Shown here: in pieces, positions 43,175-53,966 of the stretch
How the letters are laid out: every line of letters starts with the position of its first letter
How positions within the stretch are numbered: position 1 is the stretch's first letter
Assembly (NCBI GenBank): GCA_029215795.1
Contig: JARDYH010000002.1
Location: forward strand, 39,788,001-39,852,000
Length of the DNA: 64,000 nt
Direction of reading: 5' to 3'
Source of the DNA: Anniella stebbinsi
Lineage: Eukaryota; Chordata; Lepidosauria; Squamata; Anniellidae
Notes under the pieces: generated by a model
What the model was told of the DNA's origin: nothing
The model's database searches: none
What the model saw: the letters and a program-made list of their open reading frames with translations, nothing else
Made by a program: the position numbers and the translations under genes

Positions 43175-43865
43175 ATGAAAGGAGGCAGTGCAGGTTTCCT
43201 GGCGGCCATTAGGCTTGCCGGGCCTGCCCCCTGCCCTCTGCCTGAGTGGACAGCGACCAATCAGGGGTCACTATCCGCCCGGCCATGCCTCTGGCTGCCT
43301 CTACAAGAGAGGTTTAAAGCTCTTTCAAGGCGCTTTAAAAAATTTACCTCTACAAGAATGGAGCGCAAATCAGGCGTAGAGGCGCGTTATCTCTCCGATT
43401 ATGCGCATTATCGAATGCGCGTTAAAGAGCGAGTTTTATTTTGCTCCGGCCATTAAAGCGCATTTTGACTATGTGAACAAGCGCTTATGCGCATTAACTA
43501 CTTGTAAAGCGCATTTTGGTCATCCGTTAATACGCTTCACCGCCTCTCGCCGCCTCTCGTGCAGAGGGATTAGGTGTAAATGCGCTTCTGCGATGATGCG
43601 CATAATCGCCTAACCGGGCGCAAAAGCGAATCCTTGTAGAGGGGACCTCTGCTGCAACTCCAGAGTGAGGATAGGCAGATGCGCCGTACTCACCTTGCTC
43701 TGGAGAAAAAAGTCGGGGTAAATCCCCGACTTCCTTTGCAGCTGCGTCGAAAAGCCCTGGAGTGGGTGTGCAGTGGCTGCTACACCATATAATCGATGCA
43801 GCACCACTATGCATCCACCCCAGGGTTTTCCGTGCACTTAGAGAACCCCCAGAGCTGTGCGCTCA
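43175..43865. mobile_element. Family M MITE, copy 2, hosting family L
   Basis: GGCCATTAGGCTTGCCGGG, GCGACCAATCAGGGGTCA and, beyond the insert, GATGCGCCGTACTCACC and GCACCACTATGCATCCAC match the complement of 6786-7160. A GTCGGGGTAAATCCCCGAC hairpin lies at 43711-43729. Confidence 0.55.
43293..43647. mobile_element. Family L MITE, copy 2 (355 bp)
   Basis: Ends GGCTGCCTCTACAAG and CTTGTAGAGGGGACC. TCT on both sides (43290-43292, 43648-43650) is a possible 3-bp duplication. Same length as copy 1 and the same series of GCGCATT motifs. It interrupts family M. Confidence 0.72.
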
Positions 43866-43869
43866 GCCT

Positions 43870-44386
43870 CTTCAGACAAAAGTCCACTTCTAGATCTCTC
43901 CCCCTCACACTCCACAAATATTTCTTTGTTTCAACAGGGAGAAACACTTTTAGCTGTTGCTGTTGTATGACAATTGAGAGTCAGAAACCCATGCCGATTT
44001 ATTGCAAGTCAGCCAGAGATCTACCAATAGATCCTGATCTCTCTTTTGCCCACCTGTTGTTAAGACACTTATTTCCATCTATGGGCAGGACATCTGGGTA
44101 CTGCAGAGTTGTCAGTACACATAGCATTTCCCAGCCTCCTTCCAGTGTGTGCCTTTGGGTTGCCTTTGCAATTACAAAAGCTGCAGTCATGGCGTTCTCT
44201 CTGTACTTGATGGAGATTTCCCATTGGGAGGGGGAGCAGCATGCAGTGTTATCTGCAAACACAAATTGGAGATAACGAGGGGATTTCTCTCTCCTATACT
44301 TTCCCCCACCCCCGAGGGACCCCAAGCCTTCACAGGCTCACCTTGCCTTAAAGCATACCCTGCACCCTTGTGGTCTTGCATAGAAT
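43870..44386. other. Unique DNA, no feature seen
   Basis: Nothing recognised. Confidence 0.35.
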
Positions 44387-44440
44387 CATAGACTAGTAGA
44401 GTTGGAATGGGCCTATAAGGCCATAGAGTCCAAACCCCTT
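44387..44440 (-). mobile_element. CR1 LINE 3' tip
   Basis: CATAGAATCATAGACTAGTA, GAGTTGGAATGGGCC and CATAGAGTCCAAACCCC are the complement of the CR1 tail seen at 10790-10884. Confidence 0.8.
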
Positions 44441-44510
44441 CTGAGTGCACTTTGCTTTTATTCCATTTACACAACAATTAAGTTGTCAGTTGTATACTTG
44501 CTGGAAGCAG

Positions 44511-44600
44511 TGGAGGTTGGTGGCTCCGATATCAGTGGGGCAGTGAATCTGCTCCGGGTTTCAGTCAGAACTTGAAAAGAGCTATCCACAAAACCTCTAG
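44511..44600. repeat. Family N MITE-like repeat, copy 2
   Basis: CAGTGGAGGTTGGTGGCTCC, GATATCAGTGGGGCAGTGAA and CGGGTTTCAGTCAGAAC. Confidence 0.55.
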
Positions 44601-44630
44601 CCTAGGATGGTGGGAGAGGCCTTGGCTGTA

Positions 44631-44685
44631 TTTATTTATTACATTTATATACCACCCAATAGCTGAAGCTCTCTATAGCGACCAT
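44631..44685 (-). mobile_element. LINE 3' tail
   Basis: ATTTATTTATTACATTTATA then CCCAATAGCTGAAGCTCTCT. Confidence 0.6.
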
Positions 44686-46178
44686 GAGTCTGAATGAGTG
44701 GGGTATGTGTGTGTGTATAAGGTAACACAGATGAGGATTGTGTGTGTGGGGGGGAGCAGCTACCCCCTAATTGTGGGTTAGGGGCCTCAAAAGTGGAGTT
44801 GTGTGTAGAAAGAACCCCACCTTTCTGTCAAAAGGCCTGGAAGCGCGAACACAAAAGGACAGTTCTGTCTCCAAACTGCCCTTCGGCAACCTCTGCTAAA
44901 GGGACAAGGGTGGGGAGGCGGGTTGTGGGTGTGACCCTTTCCCTCACACAGTTCATTGATTTCTTTACTTTAGAATTCAGGGCTTTCCATTGCTCTTTGA
45001 CACCAAATTAAACTTTAATTCAGATGGAGATGGAGGCATCTCCTGCTTGCAGGTTCACTGCTGAAGCATCAATAAGATCTGCAGGGAGTTAATTACACTG
45101 TAATTCTTTGGCTGCTCACACAGTTCATTAAATCCTTTCCCTGCCCCTGCCCCATTTTAGACTCTCCTGTTCTTTCCAGCTCAAAGCTGCTCATCACGCC
45201 CCCATCACAACTCCAGCTTCTAAGTGACCAAACTGCTTACCTGACAAGAACAGGCAGCTTTCCTGCTCCTTTAGTAACCTTGCTCCCCCTTCCATTTTTT
45301 TTTTTAAAAATAGCACAGGCCCTTTTTCTGCTGATAGTGGATTTGATTTGCATTCTGCCAGGGGAAAAAATATATATGATCAGCAACAGCAAGGAGGGCA
45401 GTGAAACAAACTAGCCAATTAGTCATGTACTGCCAGTCCTGGATTCCTTTTGACTAGTCATTTACATACGTAAATAGAAAATCCACACCAGACTTTGTAC
45501 TTTCAGAAGGCAAAATTAACATCCCATTAGTACTCGGGGCAAGCAAGAACAAGGAGATCAACGCAGCTGTGTAACTCATCATGGTAATGAAATGGATTAA
45601 AGCATTGTACTAATCTGAGGACAAGGGAGGAATTGGTTTGATATCTCGAGGAAATAAAGGAGGGCAGGAAAAGAGCCTTCATCCGCTACTCCAAACTGAA
45701 GAGACAGCCTTTCATGAGCTGAATCCGTGTCTGCAGGAACTTACTGCACACACACTCTCTTTTCACTGCTCTGTGCTGCAGTAGCAGGCATTCCTCCGAC
45801 TTCGTGCCATTAGAGAACTGCTACAGTGCCAGGAGAAAATCATCTGAGACAGCCAAAGCAGTGGTGCCATTAGAGCAAAACTCTGGGGCAGGTGTCCAGG
45901 ACCCCACTCAGCAGAATGAAGATTACTATCTAAAGAGCTTCCCCCCACCCGCCCCGCTGCAACCCCATTCCCGTTAAGACCATTAAGTCCAGAGTCTAAA
46001 ATTACCTAACTGAGCTTTGTGAGGCTGATGCTGCCATGAGGCAGGGTCAAGCAGTTTGCTTCAGGCAGCACTATGTGTATGCGTGTGCTGGATGAAGGAG
46101 GAATTGGTGTCTGAATGGCGTAGCAAGATTTTTTGAAGGGCTGGACCTACTGAGCTCAGCTTGAGGTAGCAGAATGTC
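44686..46178. other. Largest repeat-free block
   Basis: 45000-45730 shows no repeat family and has GTTAATTACACTGTAATT and GATTTGATTTGCATTCTGCC-like sequence. It is a candidate for a conserved non-coding element. No exon is supported. Confidence 0.35.
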
Positions 46179-46186
46179 CTGGGATG

Positions 46187-46521
46187 TAGGGTGACCATAT
46201 GAAAATGAGGACAGGGCTCCTGTATCTTTAACAGTTGCATAGGAAATAAAATTTCAGCAGGTGTCATTTGTATGCATGCAGCACCTAGTGAATTTCCTTC
46301 CTTATCTCAACAGTTAAAGCTGCAGGAGCTCTGCCATTATGAAGAGGGAATTTCATCAGGTGCTGTATTATTATTATTATTTATTTATTTATTTATTACA
46401 CTTATATACTGCCCCATAGCCGAAGCTCTCTTGTATACAAATGACACCTGCTGAAATTCCCTTTTCTATACAACTGTTAAAGATACGAGAGCCCTGTCCT
46501 CCTTTTCATATGGTCACCCTA
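46187..46521. mobile_element. Family A hAT-like MITE with a LINE tail inserted
   Basis: TAGGGTGACCATATGAAAAT at the left and its near complement at the right. Flanks CTGGGATG (46179-46186) and CTGGGGTG (46522-46529), an 8-bp duplication with one mismatch. At about 46362-46435 a minus-strand LINE tail (ATTTATTTATTACACTTATA, CCCCATAGCCGAAGCTCTC) interrupts it. Confidence 0.8.
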
Positions 46522-46744
46522 CTGGGGTGTCACTGCCAGTATGTTGTAGTGGTTGGTCCAGGACCAAGCTTCAAACTCCCACCCAGCCGTAGAGCTCACA
46601 ACAGCTTCATTTATCATGGTTGTTGTGAGGATAATGGGAGTATGTGTGTGTGTGTGTGTGTGAGAGAGACCCCGAGACCAGGGTGGCTTATATTCCTCCC
46701 CTCGCGTGCTGGTTGCAAACTGCCTAATTAGCACAATTACTTCC

Positions 46745-47035
46745 AGCAGGCAACGTTTGTTGTGACTTCCGAATCCGGTGAGGGTGGGCAGTTGGTGTGG
46801 TTAACACCCCCAGAATCCATGGCCTGTTTTAGGAAACTGGGTGGTTTGTTAACCACACACCCTTGCTGGGTTCGGATGTTCATGACAACCGCCCACCCTT
46901 GCCAGGTTGACATCATGACAAGCCACACCTGGCAATTGCAGTTATGTAAATTAGGTGGCATGCAACCAGAATGCTCAGGATGATTAATAAACCACTGTGG
47001 CTTATTAACGACCCAGCAATTGTCTGAACCAGGTG
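46745..47035. repeat. Family I MITE-like repeat, copy 2
   Basis: GGTGGTTTGTTAACCACAC, GCAGTTATGTAAATTAGG and ACCACTGTGGCTTATTAACG match 53690 in part. Confidence 0.5.
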
Positions 47036-47699
47036 CAGGAGAGAGAGAAAGGGAACCAGCTATGCTATCCGGAGATCCTTTTAATTTTAAAAAAAGTCTC
47101 TGCCGAGTAGCATGTGCTCCCTGCCCCCAAGATGAGACTTAGGCCAGATCTAAGTTTGGGAGGTGCTGGGAGGGGCCTCATTTGTCAGTGGGCCGTGGCA
47201 GACATACCTGGCTGCAATGGCAGCGCTCTGAGCATCAATGGGTGGCAGGATTTAGTTTCCCCTTTGACTTGTCCTGGAGCCAGAGCAACATTCAGTTCCA
47301 GGCATTGTGGGAAAGTACAAGATTGGGTAAGCTGTGCCGTGTAGTGCTGCTCAGAATTCTAGGCCAGAAAAAAATAAAATGGGGCCCAACTCTAATCTGG
47401 CATAATGAAAGGCCTCCCTTACTTGAGAGTAAGCCGGATCTGCCTCCTTTTGTTGCAGGGAGGCATTTGACCCTCTGATAGCAGGGAAAGTCCTTCTTCA
47501 GCAAGTTTATAACACAATGTCAGCTTTATACACTGCCGATTGCATGCCATTAGGGGGTTATTCCATCTTATCTCTGATTTTTTTTTCTTTTAAAAAAAAA
47601 CAGAATAAGGGGGAAACCATGGGAGACATCGTATTTGTTTACAGCATCATGTAATCCACCTGGAACTTCCATGAGCATTTATAGAAGCCCAAGGACTGG

Positions 47700-47812
47700 A
47701 AAAGTATCATGCTGAAACCCATTGCTACCAGTCAGTGTTGACAATATGGGGCTAGATGGACTAACATGTGACTTAGAATAAGGCAACTTCCTACGTTCCT
47801 ATGAGACAGGAG
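47700..47812 (+). mobile_element. tRNA-headed SINE, tail half
   Basis: CTACCAGTCAGTGTTGACAA, GGGGCTAGATGGACTAAC and the tail AACTTCCTACGTTCCTATG. Confidence 0.6.
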
Positions 47813-47949
47813 CAGGCATAGGGAACATCAGGGTCTGCTTCAGTTGGACTGTTGGATAAGGGGGCAAAAAGAACCATTCCACCATCCTTGCTGAAAGTAT
47901 ACTTAATTTTCTCCTCCTCCCTCCCCACCCATTTTTCCTTGTGGTGTGT

Positions 47950-48092
47950 GCCTTTTTTAGATTGTAAGCCTGCTGGCAGAGACTGTCTTGCTCACTGATT
48001 GATTGCAAGCTGCTCTGGGAGCCTTTTTGGGGGGAGATGAACAGCAGGATAAAATTACTTGCTTTTTAAAAAAGAAATAATAAATAAATATT
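47950..48092 (+). mobile_element. L2-like LINE 3' end
   Basis: TTTAGATTGTAAGCCTGCTG, GGCAGAGACTGTCTTGC and GCAAGCTGCTCTGGGAGCC, ending in AATAATAAATAAAT. Confidence 0.65.
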
Positions 48093-48741
48093 GTGCCTCT
48101 CTCCCTCCCTCCCTCCCAGTATCCTTGGGCAGTCACCGTGACTCCAGAACACATTGCAGACACCTTGGACTCCATTTTAATGTTTTGATTCCCAGAATAA
48201 AAATGCAATGAATAGGCTGAGAGCTTGGCTCAAATGCAGCTCCAAATGTAAATGCTCCTACGAATAAAATCTTAGCACAGCGGGAATGTGAGACAATGAG
48301 GGCTCTTTTTCATCTTGCTCACTGTTGACATGCATTAAAGCTCAGTGTGACCCCTCCTGGCCCTACCTGATGCCACAGGGTACCATTTCGTTCGCTACCC
48401 TCTTAGCCTGCTAAAGAGAAGCCACCTCAGAACAAATCTGTTTTGTCTGACCCGATCCCCTTGGGTGCCACCGATCTCCCCCCGCTTACCTCCCAGACCT
48501 GCCATTACCAATTAGGTTTAATTCTACTTGAAATAAGACGCATTATATGTCTTGAGCTGTGGCAAGCAAATTGCTATGGACAGCTAGAGTTTCTTTTTCC
48601 AAGGGTATATGGACCGAAGCACTTCAAGGGTCTTTTCACTGCTATTAAGGTGTCACTGAATCCAAAAGCTCAGCGTTAGGGTTAGAAAATTAAATGGGGG
48701 TTCAGGATTGGAAATGAGCATAGATAATAAATACGGCCATA
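48093..48741. other. Repeat-free block
   Basis: No repeat seen. ATTACCAATTAGGTTTAATT (48504-48523) is homeodomain-site-like. A possible conserved non-coding block. Confidence 0.35.
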
Positions 48742-49070
48742 TAGGATAGCCATGGATACTCCTTTGGAGATGACAGTCCTCTCTTTGAAAGGCTGCCAGA
48801 GGGAGTGTCTTCTAGTTTGAAAGTGTCCTCTACTTGAAGGTTCAACTCCAGGATAAAGATAAAGACCCATCAGAAGGAAGAGCCGGGCCTTCAAGTTGCT
48901 CATCAACATCACCTGGACACCAGGCAGGTCACCTGGTCATAGTCTTCCACCCTATGGTGAGATACACTGTATTTCTATTTAAGGAATAATAATTTGTAAA
49001 TTTGCATCATATGCAAATTTGATGCACATAGGCATTCTTTTGTCCTTTTTTTTTTTTGGTGGCCACCCTA
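48742..49070. mobile_element. Family J element
   Basis: Left end TAGGATAGCCATGG, right end GGTGGCCACCCTA. Interior GTCCTCTCTTTGAAAGGCTG, ATGGTGAGATACACTGTATT and GCAAATTTGATGCACA. No clear flanking duplication. Confidence 0.65.
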
Positions 49071-49536
49071 ATTACTGTCAACGTTGGCAACATATAACAT
49101 TCTCACTTATCTCAGAGCCCTTGATTATCTTGTAATGGAGTGAGCTAAGAAGATACATTCTTCCTAAGATGGCTCTTAAATATTTGGTTGTTCCATTTTC
49201 TAGAATGGCCTTTGGAAACCTTTGATGTTTTTAAGAACATACGAACATAACAAGAGCCCTGGTGGATCAGATCAAAGGCCTATCTAATTCAGTATTCTGT
49301 TTCCTATGGTGACCAACCAGGTGCCTATGGAAGGAAAACCCACAATGAAAACATGAGAGCATAGCACCCACCTACTCATATTTCCCAGCGACTGTTAGAG
49401 GCCTCCAAAAACTCTTCTCGTCTTGAAAGCTGATTATCATGGGAATGGGTGTGCTCTACTTCCTGTTGATTGGCCTGCTTCACACGGGCTGGTCACATAG
49501 CAGGTTTTTTCATGGCCTTCCTACATTAGTATAATG
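49071..49536. other. Unique DNA with a CR1/L3-like trace
   Basis: 49232-49350 has GAACATACGAACATAACAAG and GGATCAGATCAAAGGCC, a degraded minus-strand copy of the element at 25995. Confidence 0.4.
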
Positions 49537-49662
49537 CAGCCTTCCCAACTTGGTGATCTCCAGATGTGTTGGACTACAACTCCCATCACTCCCAGCCAGC
49601 ATGGGCAATAGATAGAAGTTGACTTCTGACATTTTTGGAGCACCCTAGATTGGGGATGGCTG
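49537..49662. mobile_element. hAT-like MITE (126 bp)
   Basis: CAGCCTTCCCAACTTGG at the left, TTGGGGATGGCTG at the right; core GGACTACAACTCCCATCAC. Flanks GTATAATG (49529-49536) and GTATAATA (49663-49670). Confidence 0.8.
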
Positions 49663-49972
49663 GTATAATAGATGTCATCATGTTTAGTTTGTATTTAAAG
49701 AACCAAGCAACCATAATGACAAAAACAAAACAAAACAAAAGTCCTGGAAGTTTTGCTATATATTGGCCTTTCATTGGTATCTGATTCATTGGGCAACTGG
49801 TTTTAATCTGAGCTACAGAGAGGGAAGATTTAATGTAGATTTGCCTGGCCCCTGAGATACTCATTAGAGGCTCTTCTCTGAGTACTGGAGAGGGGTCAGA
49901 GCACAGTAGTAGACCACCTGCTTTGCATGTAGAAGGTCCAAGGTTCAATCCCAGCATCTCCAGGTAGTAGGG

Positions 49973-50292
49973 TAGGCTGACCATCTGAAAAGGAAGACAG
50001 GGCGCATGTAACTTTAAGAGTTGTAGAGAAAAGGGAATTTCAGCCAGTGTCATTTGTATGCAATTAGTTCCTGGTGATATTCCCTCTTCATCACACCAGT
50101 TAAAGTTGCAGGCACTATACTAGAGTGACCATATACAAAAGAAGGCAGGGCCCCTGCAACTTTAACTGTTGTGATGAAGAGGGAATTTCATCAGGAACTA
50201 ATTGCATACAAATGACACTGGCTGAAATTCCCTTTTCTCTACAACTGTTAAAGTTACATGAACCCTGTCCTCCTTTTCAGATGGTCAGCCTA
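49973..50292. mobile_element. Family A1 hAT-like MITE (320 bp)
   Basis: TAGGCTGACCATCTGAAAAG at the left and its complement at the right. Perfect 8-bp duplication TAGTAGGG (49965-49972, 50293-50300), which spans the SINE/A2 boundary, so it inserted after A2. Confidence 0.88.
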
Positions 50293-50306
50293 TAGTAGGG
50301 TGACCA

Positions 50307-51039
50307 GGGCAGGATCTACACGTTGTTGTGATATCGCCTCATTTCGCTGGATGTGCATTCTGAACCCTGTCGATTCACATGACGTTTGTGTTAAAGCGTT
50401 ATGTTGTGCATTTTATTGGCTCCTTTTTTTTCTCCCAAAAGAATCCTTTAATCCGTTTTAAATCACTCTGAATGTCTTAGTGTGCCTCGTTCTAGCGTTA
50501 TTTCCTGCTATTCCTTCTTCCCTTCTTTGTGATAACTTCCGTTTCTGGTCTCCCTTCTTTTCCCTCTTAGCCAATCATTTTGAAAGTTCATTTTAGGTGC
50601 GCAGAGCAACCCTCTCCTTGCTTCCCGAGCCACCTTGCGAGCTCTGCTCCCCGCTCAGTATGGACCAAGCTCTGCTTGCACCCTCGCTGCAGCCGCAGCC
50701 CTTTAATCCCGGCCGGTCCTGGGGAGGGAGGAGGGAGGGGTATAAACAAAAGCCAGCAATCTGGAGAGGGATTTCCCAATCGCTGAGTTTTGTTTACAGC
50801 TCTCCCCCCCTCCCCCTCCCCCTGGGACCGGCCAGGATTAAAGGGCTGCGGCTGCGGCGAGGGCGCGAGAAGAGCCTCCGACGTTTGGTATGCATCACGT
50901 ATGCATCACTGATACGCAAAGTACCGCACAAAACACTTAGAAGAAACGGACGGGAAACAACAGTGTGGCGCGTGACGTAATATTGCGCGGGGGGGGGAAT
51001 TCGAGAGAACGCGCATCCACAACGACGTGTAGTTAGGCC
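50307..51039. mobile_element. Family E foldback MITE (733 bp)
   Basis: Ends GGGCAGGATCTACACG and CGTGTAGTTAGGCC; duplication CCA or CA. The interior has arms of about 60-70 bp: CTGCAGCCGCAGCCCTTTAA with CGGCCGGTCCTGGGG facing CCCCCTGGGACCGGCC and TTAAAGGGCTGCGGCTGC, centred near 50775. It also carries GTGACGTAATATTGCGCG and CCAATCATTTT. TATAAACAAAAG at 50739 resembles a TATA box but no transcript is supported. Confidence 0.75.
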
Positions 51040-51475
51040 CCAGATAAAATCCAGGTCAGGGCTCATGTAACTTCAACAGTTGTAGAGAAAAGGGAATTTC
51101 AGCCAGTGTCATTTGTATGCAATTAGTTCCTGGTGAAATTCCCTCCTCATCACAACAATTAAAGTTGCAGGGGCCCTGCCTTCTTTTGTATATGGTCACT
51201 CTAGTATAGTGCCTGTACCTTTAACTGTTGTGATGAAGAGGGAATTTCACCAGGAACTAATTGCATACAAATGACACTGGCTGAAATTCCCTTTTCTCTA
51301 CAACTGTTAAAGTTACATGAGCCCTGACCTGGATTTTATCTGGTCAGCCTACCAGGTAGGGCTAGGAAGGAGTCCTGCCTGAAACCCTAGAGCTGTGTCA
51401 GTAATATTGAGCTAGATAGACCAATGGTCTGATTCAGTAAGAGGTAGCTTCCTATATTCCTTTGTTCCTAGTGAG

Positions 51476-52828
51476 GTGAGGCACGTAGCTACTAAAGAGA
51501 GGGTCTCATCAGTGGTGGAATCCATATTGTGGCATGGAGAGGTTCACTTGGCCCTGACATTGTGGTCTTTTCGGTCCCAGGCTAGTTAGTCCTTCCGTTT
51601 AGAAAGCTGGGTTAGTACATTTTTTTAGATTTTTGCACTGCTGCTGGCTTTTACTTTGGTTTTATTGTCATTTTCAGTGTTTTAGGTTTTTATGTTATGC
51701 TTTATTATGCACCTGTATTTTATGGCTTTTAAGTTTTGTTTTGTGATCTGCTCAGAGAACTTTGGGTATTGGGCAGCATGATCCTCCTTATAGCATGATC
51801 CTAAGACACTACACTTCCTCCTCTTGCCAACACGGGGAAAAAAGATGACATTTTTCTCAAATGGAGAATGCAAACCTCCAGGAGTACAAATGATGGCAGA
51901 AGCATCACTGAGTTCCTGCCACTGGTCTAGGCAGTAAATCCAAAGCAGTACCTAGTTTAGATGCTTTGGCAGGGCAGTGGGAGGGGCTGCACTCTCCCAT
52001 TTTCCTGCTGTCATTTGTCTTTGCCTATCATTAAATGCCCACTCCACATGCCACGTGTTATGTATGTGCTCATAGCAGCTGTTTGTTCCTCTAAACGAAG
52101 GAATAAAATAGTTGCGTTAGTTGCATGGTTGTCAATATGCTACAGTGCATAAATTATGGAAATCATGCCTTACAGCATGATCCTAAGCATCTTTACTTGG
52201 AAATCATCTCCACGGAGTTCAATGGGGTTTAATCCCGAGTAAGTGTGCATAAGAATGCAACATTCGGGTGCTTCCATACTATGGCCTTTTCACATTCCTC
52301 ATGCAATATTGATCCATGATCTATTGCTGTGGATGCTTGTTCTTGTTAACCCCCCATCCTCCAACTCTTATCAATTCGTTATTGAATTTCCCTCAATTTC
52401 TATCTTGCTGGAAACTGGACAGTTTGTGACTCTTGGATGGCTCTGGTCAACTCCCACCTCCCACTTCTGAAGACAAAAAGAGATTGCAAAACACTAATGC
52501 CAGATGTGATGGCATTGTAAATGATAGATCATTCACTGATCATTATAAATAAAATAAATCTCACCTTCTCCGCCATCCCCAATGGGGAATCTGTGCATTT
52601 AAAACTGGCATGTCAGGTTGACAGGGCAAGCTCTCCCTAGAGTTTTGTCTCCATGCCAGGGAAGACTTTAGGTATGAAATGTTTGTCTGTTGTGCAGCTG
52701 TTAAAGGCACAAGTCCTGATCTAGCTCTAGTCACAGGCCACTAGTTGCCCATAAGAACTGGTGGGCCTCAATTTTCAGATGCATGCATCCAGCCTGTTCA
52801 ATGAGGCTCAGATGACTATTGCAGTGAG
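51476..52828. other. Unique DNA with LINE and repeat traces
   Basis: 51640-51785 resembles a LINE 3' end (TGATCTGCTCAGAGAACTTT). 52185-52262 is dispersed repeat O. The rest is unassigned. Confidence 0.4.
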
Positions 52829-52876
52829 CCTATCTACACTACTGCTTTAAAAAGGTTTATAACAGTTTTAAACCGG
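52829..52876. mobile_element. Family C MITE, left end only
   Basis: GAGCCTATCTACACTACTGC then AACAGTTTTAAACCGG; truncated. Confidence 0.6.
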
Positions 52877-53194
52877 AGAAGCATATCCAGATGTGCATTA
52901 AAACAGAAGCCTGCATCTATGCACACTGCACAAATCGCTCTTGCTGGATTGTGCAATAGAGTTGCGCCAGAGGAAAACACATGGGCAGCCTGAACTGAAT
53001 AGCAAAGTTTACAAAGAAAGACATTGAGACTGTGGTTTATGAGGATAGGACATCCTAATTCTGAATTCTCTGACTTGCACATGATTGTTATATACTCTGG
53101 TATATACTATGTGGGGAGATTTCCTTAAATACTTAGAAAAGGAAATTAGGCACAATGGGTAGTGGGAATTCAGCATTTTCACATCATAGCACAC

Positions 53195-53412
53195 GGGGAA
53201 CATAGGAGGCTGCTTTATATTGCGTCAAAGCATTGGTCTATGTATTTACATTGACTGGCAGCACTCTCTATAGCAGCCTCTCCCAATTGGTTCCCTCCAG
53301 ATGTGTTGAACTGCAACTCCCATCATTCCCAGCCAGCATGGCCTACCTGGAGATGACAGGGAGTGGACGGGGGACCTTCTGTATATAAAGTGTTATCCTT
53401 AATGCAACATCC
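53195..53412 (-). mobile_element. tRNA-headed SINE with a hAT MITE fragment inserted
   Basis: GGAACATAGGAGGCTGC, TTGACTGGCAGCACTCTCTA, then CAGCCTCTCCCAATTGG with ACTGCAACTCCCATCATTCC (53275-53342), then CTACCTGGAGATGACAGGG and GGGGACCTTCTG. Confidence 0.65.
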
Positions 53413-53506
53413 AAGGCTGTGCCTCAGGGGCAAACTACAAGTTACATTGAGCTGGCCACCTTAAAGCTGCTCTAACACAGCTAAAAACCAGGATAAGAAG
53501 TTGAGC

Positions 53507-53690
53507 AGGCACACAGGTCACCTGGTCACAATTGCTTCCTCTAGGATGAAGTGTACTGTATTTCTATTTAAATTATAGTAATGATTTCTAATGTGCATCT
53601 ATACATATAAATTAGTACAAGCAAATGTTTTGCAAATTCATGTCACCTTTTGTCTTCTTTTTGGGTGATGCTGCATAAGTAGCCACCTTG
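53507..53690. mobile_element. Family J element, right part
   Basis: CACAGGTCACCTGGTCACAA, TTCTATTTAAATTATAGTAA and AAGTAGCCACCTT. Confidence 0.55.
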
Positions 53691-53966
53691 GAAGCCTGTG
53701 ACAGTGACCAGATTTGCATGAACACGGAGGAGAAAATAAGCCACTGTGGCTTATTTCCCCCACCGCACATCCTGCTCACATGCTGTGGGGATTTGCATAA
53801 ATACCCTCACTGGTGTGGCTTGCTGTGTCATGTGAACCCGGCAAGGGTCCTGGGGTGGTTTGTTAACCATCGCATCAAGCCACCCTCGCCGGGTTTGTAC
53901 GATACAGTAAGGGTAATTATGCAAAAAACCCTGCCATGGCATGCACAGTGGGTGAAATAAGCTACT
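53690..53966. repeat. Family I MITE-like repeat, copy 3
   Basis: AATAAGCCACTGTGGCTTATT is a perfect hairpin (53736-53756); TGGTTTGTTAACCATCGC and TCAAGCCACCCTCGCCGGG follow, with GAAATAAGCTACTGTGAGC near the right. Confidence 0.55.

Larger units (their letters stand above)
49968..51351. mobile_element. Family A2 hAT-like MITE (host of A1 and E)
   Basis: Perfect 8-bp duplication CCAGGTAG (49960-49967, 51352-51359). Its left end TAGGG is cut off by A1, its TGACCA follows A1, and its remainder AGATAAAATCCAGG follows element E. The right end is GGTCAGCCTA. The same subfamily, with AGATAAAATCC ends, occurs at 63775. Confidence 0.82.
49893..51475 (+). mobile_element. tRNA-headed SINE split by a four-element nest
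   Basis: Head at 49893-49967 (AGCACAGTAGTAGACCACC, GGTTCAATCCC) and body plus tail at 51352-51475 (GGTAGGGCTAGGAAGGAGTC, GATAGACCAATGGTCTG, CTTCCTATATTCC). The break is marked by the duplicated CCAGGTAG of the family A insertion. Confidence 0.8.

Noticed and set aside
49893..49967. tRNA gene
   Set aside because: The A- and B-box-like sequence belongs to a SINE head; there is no full cloverleaf.
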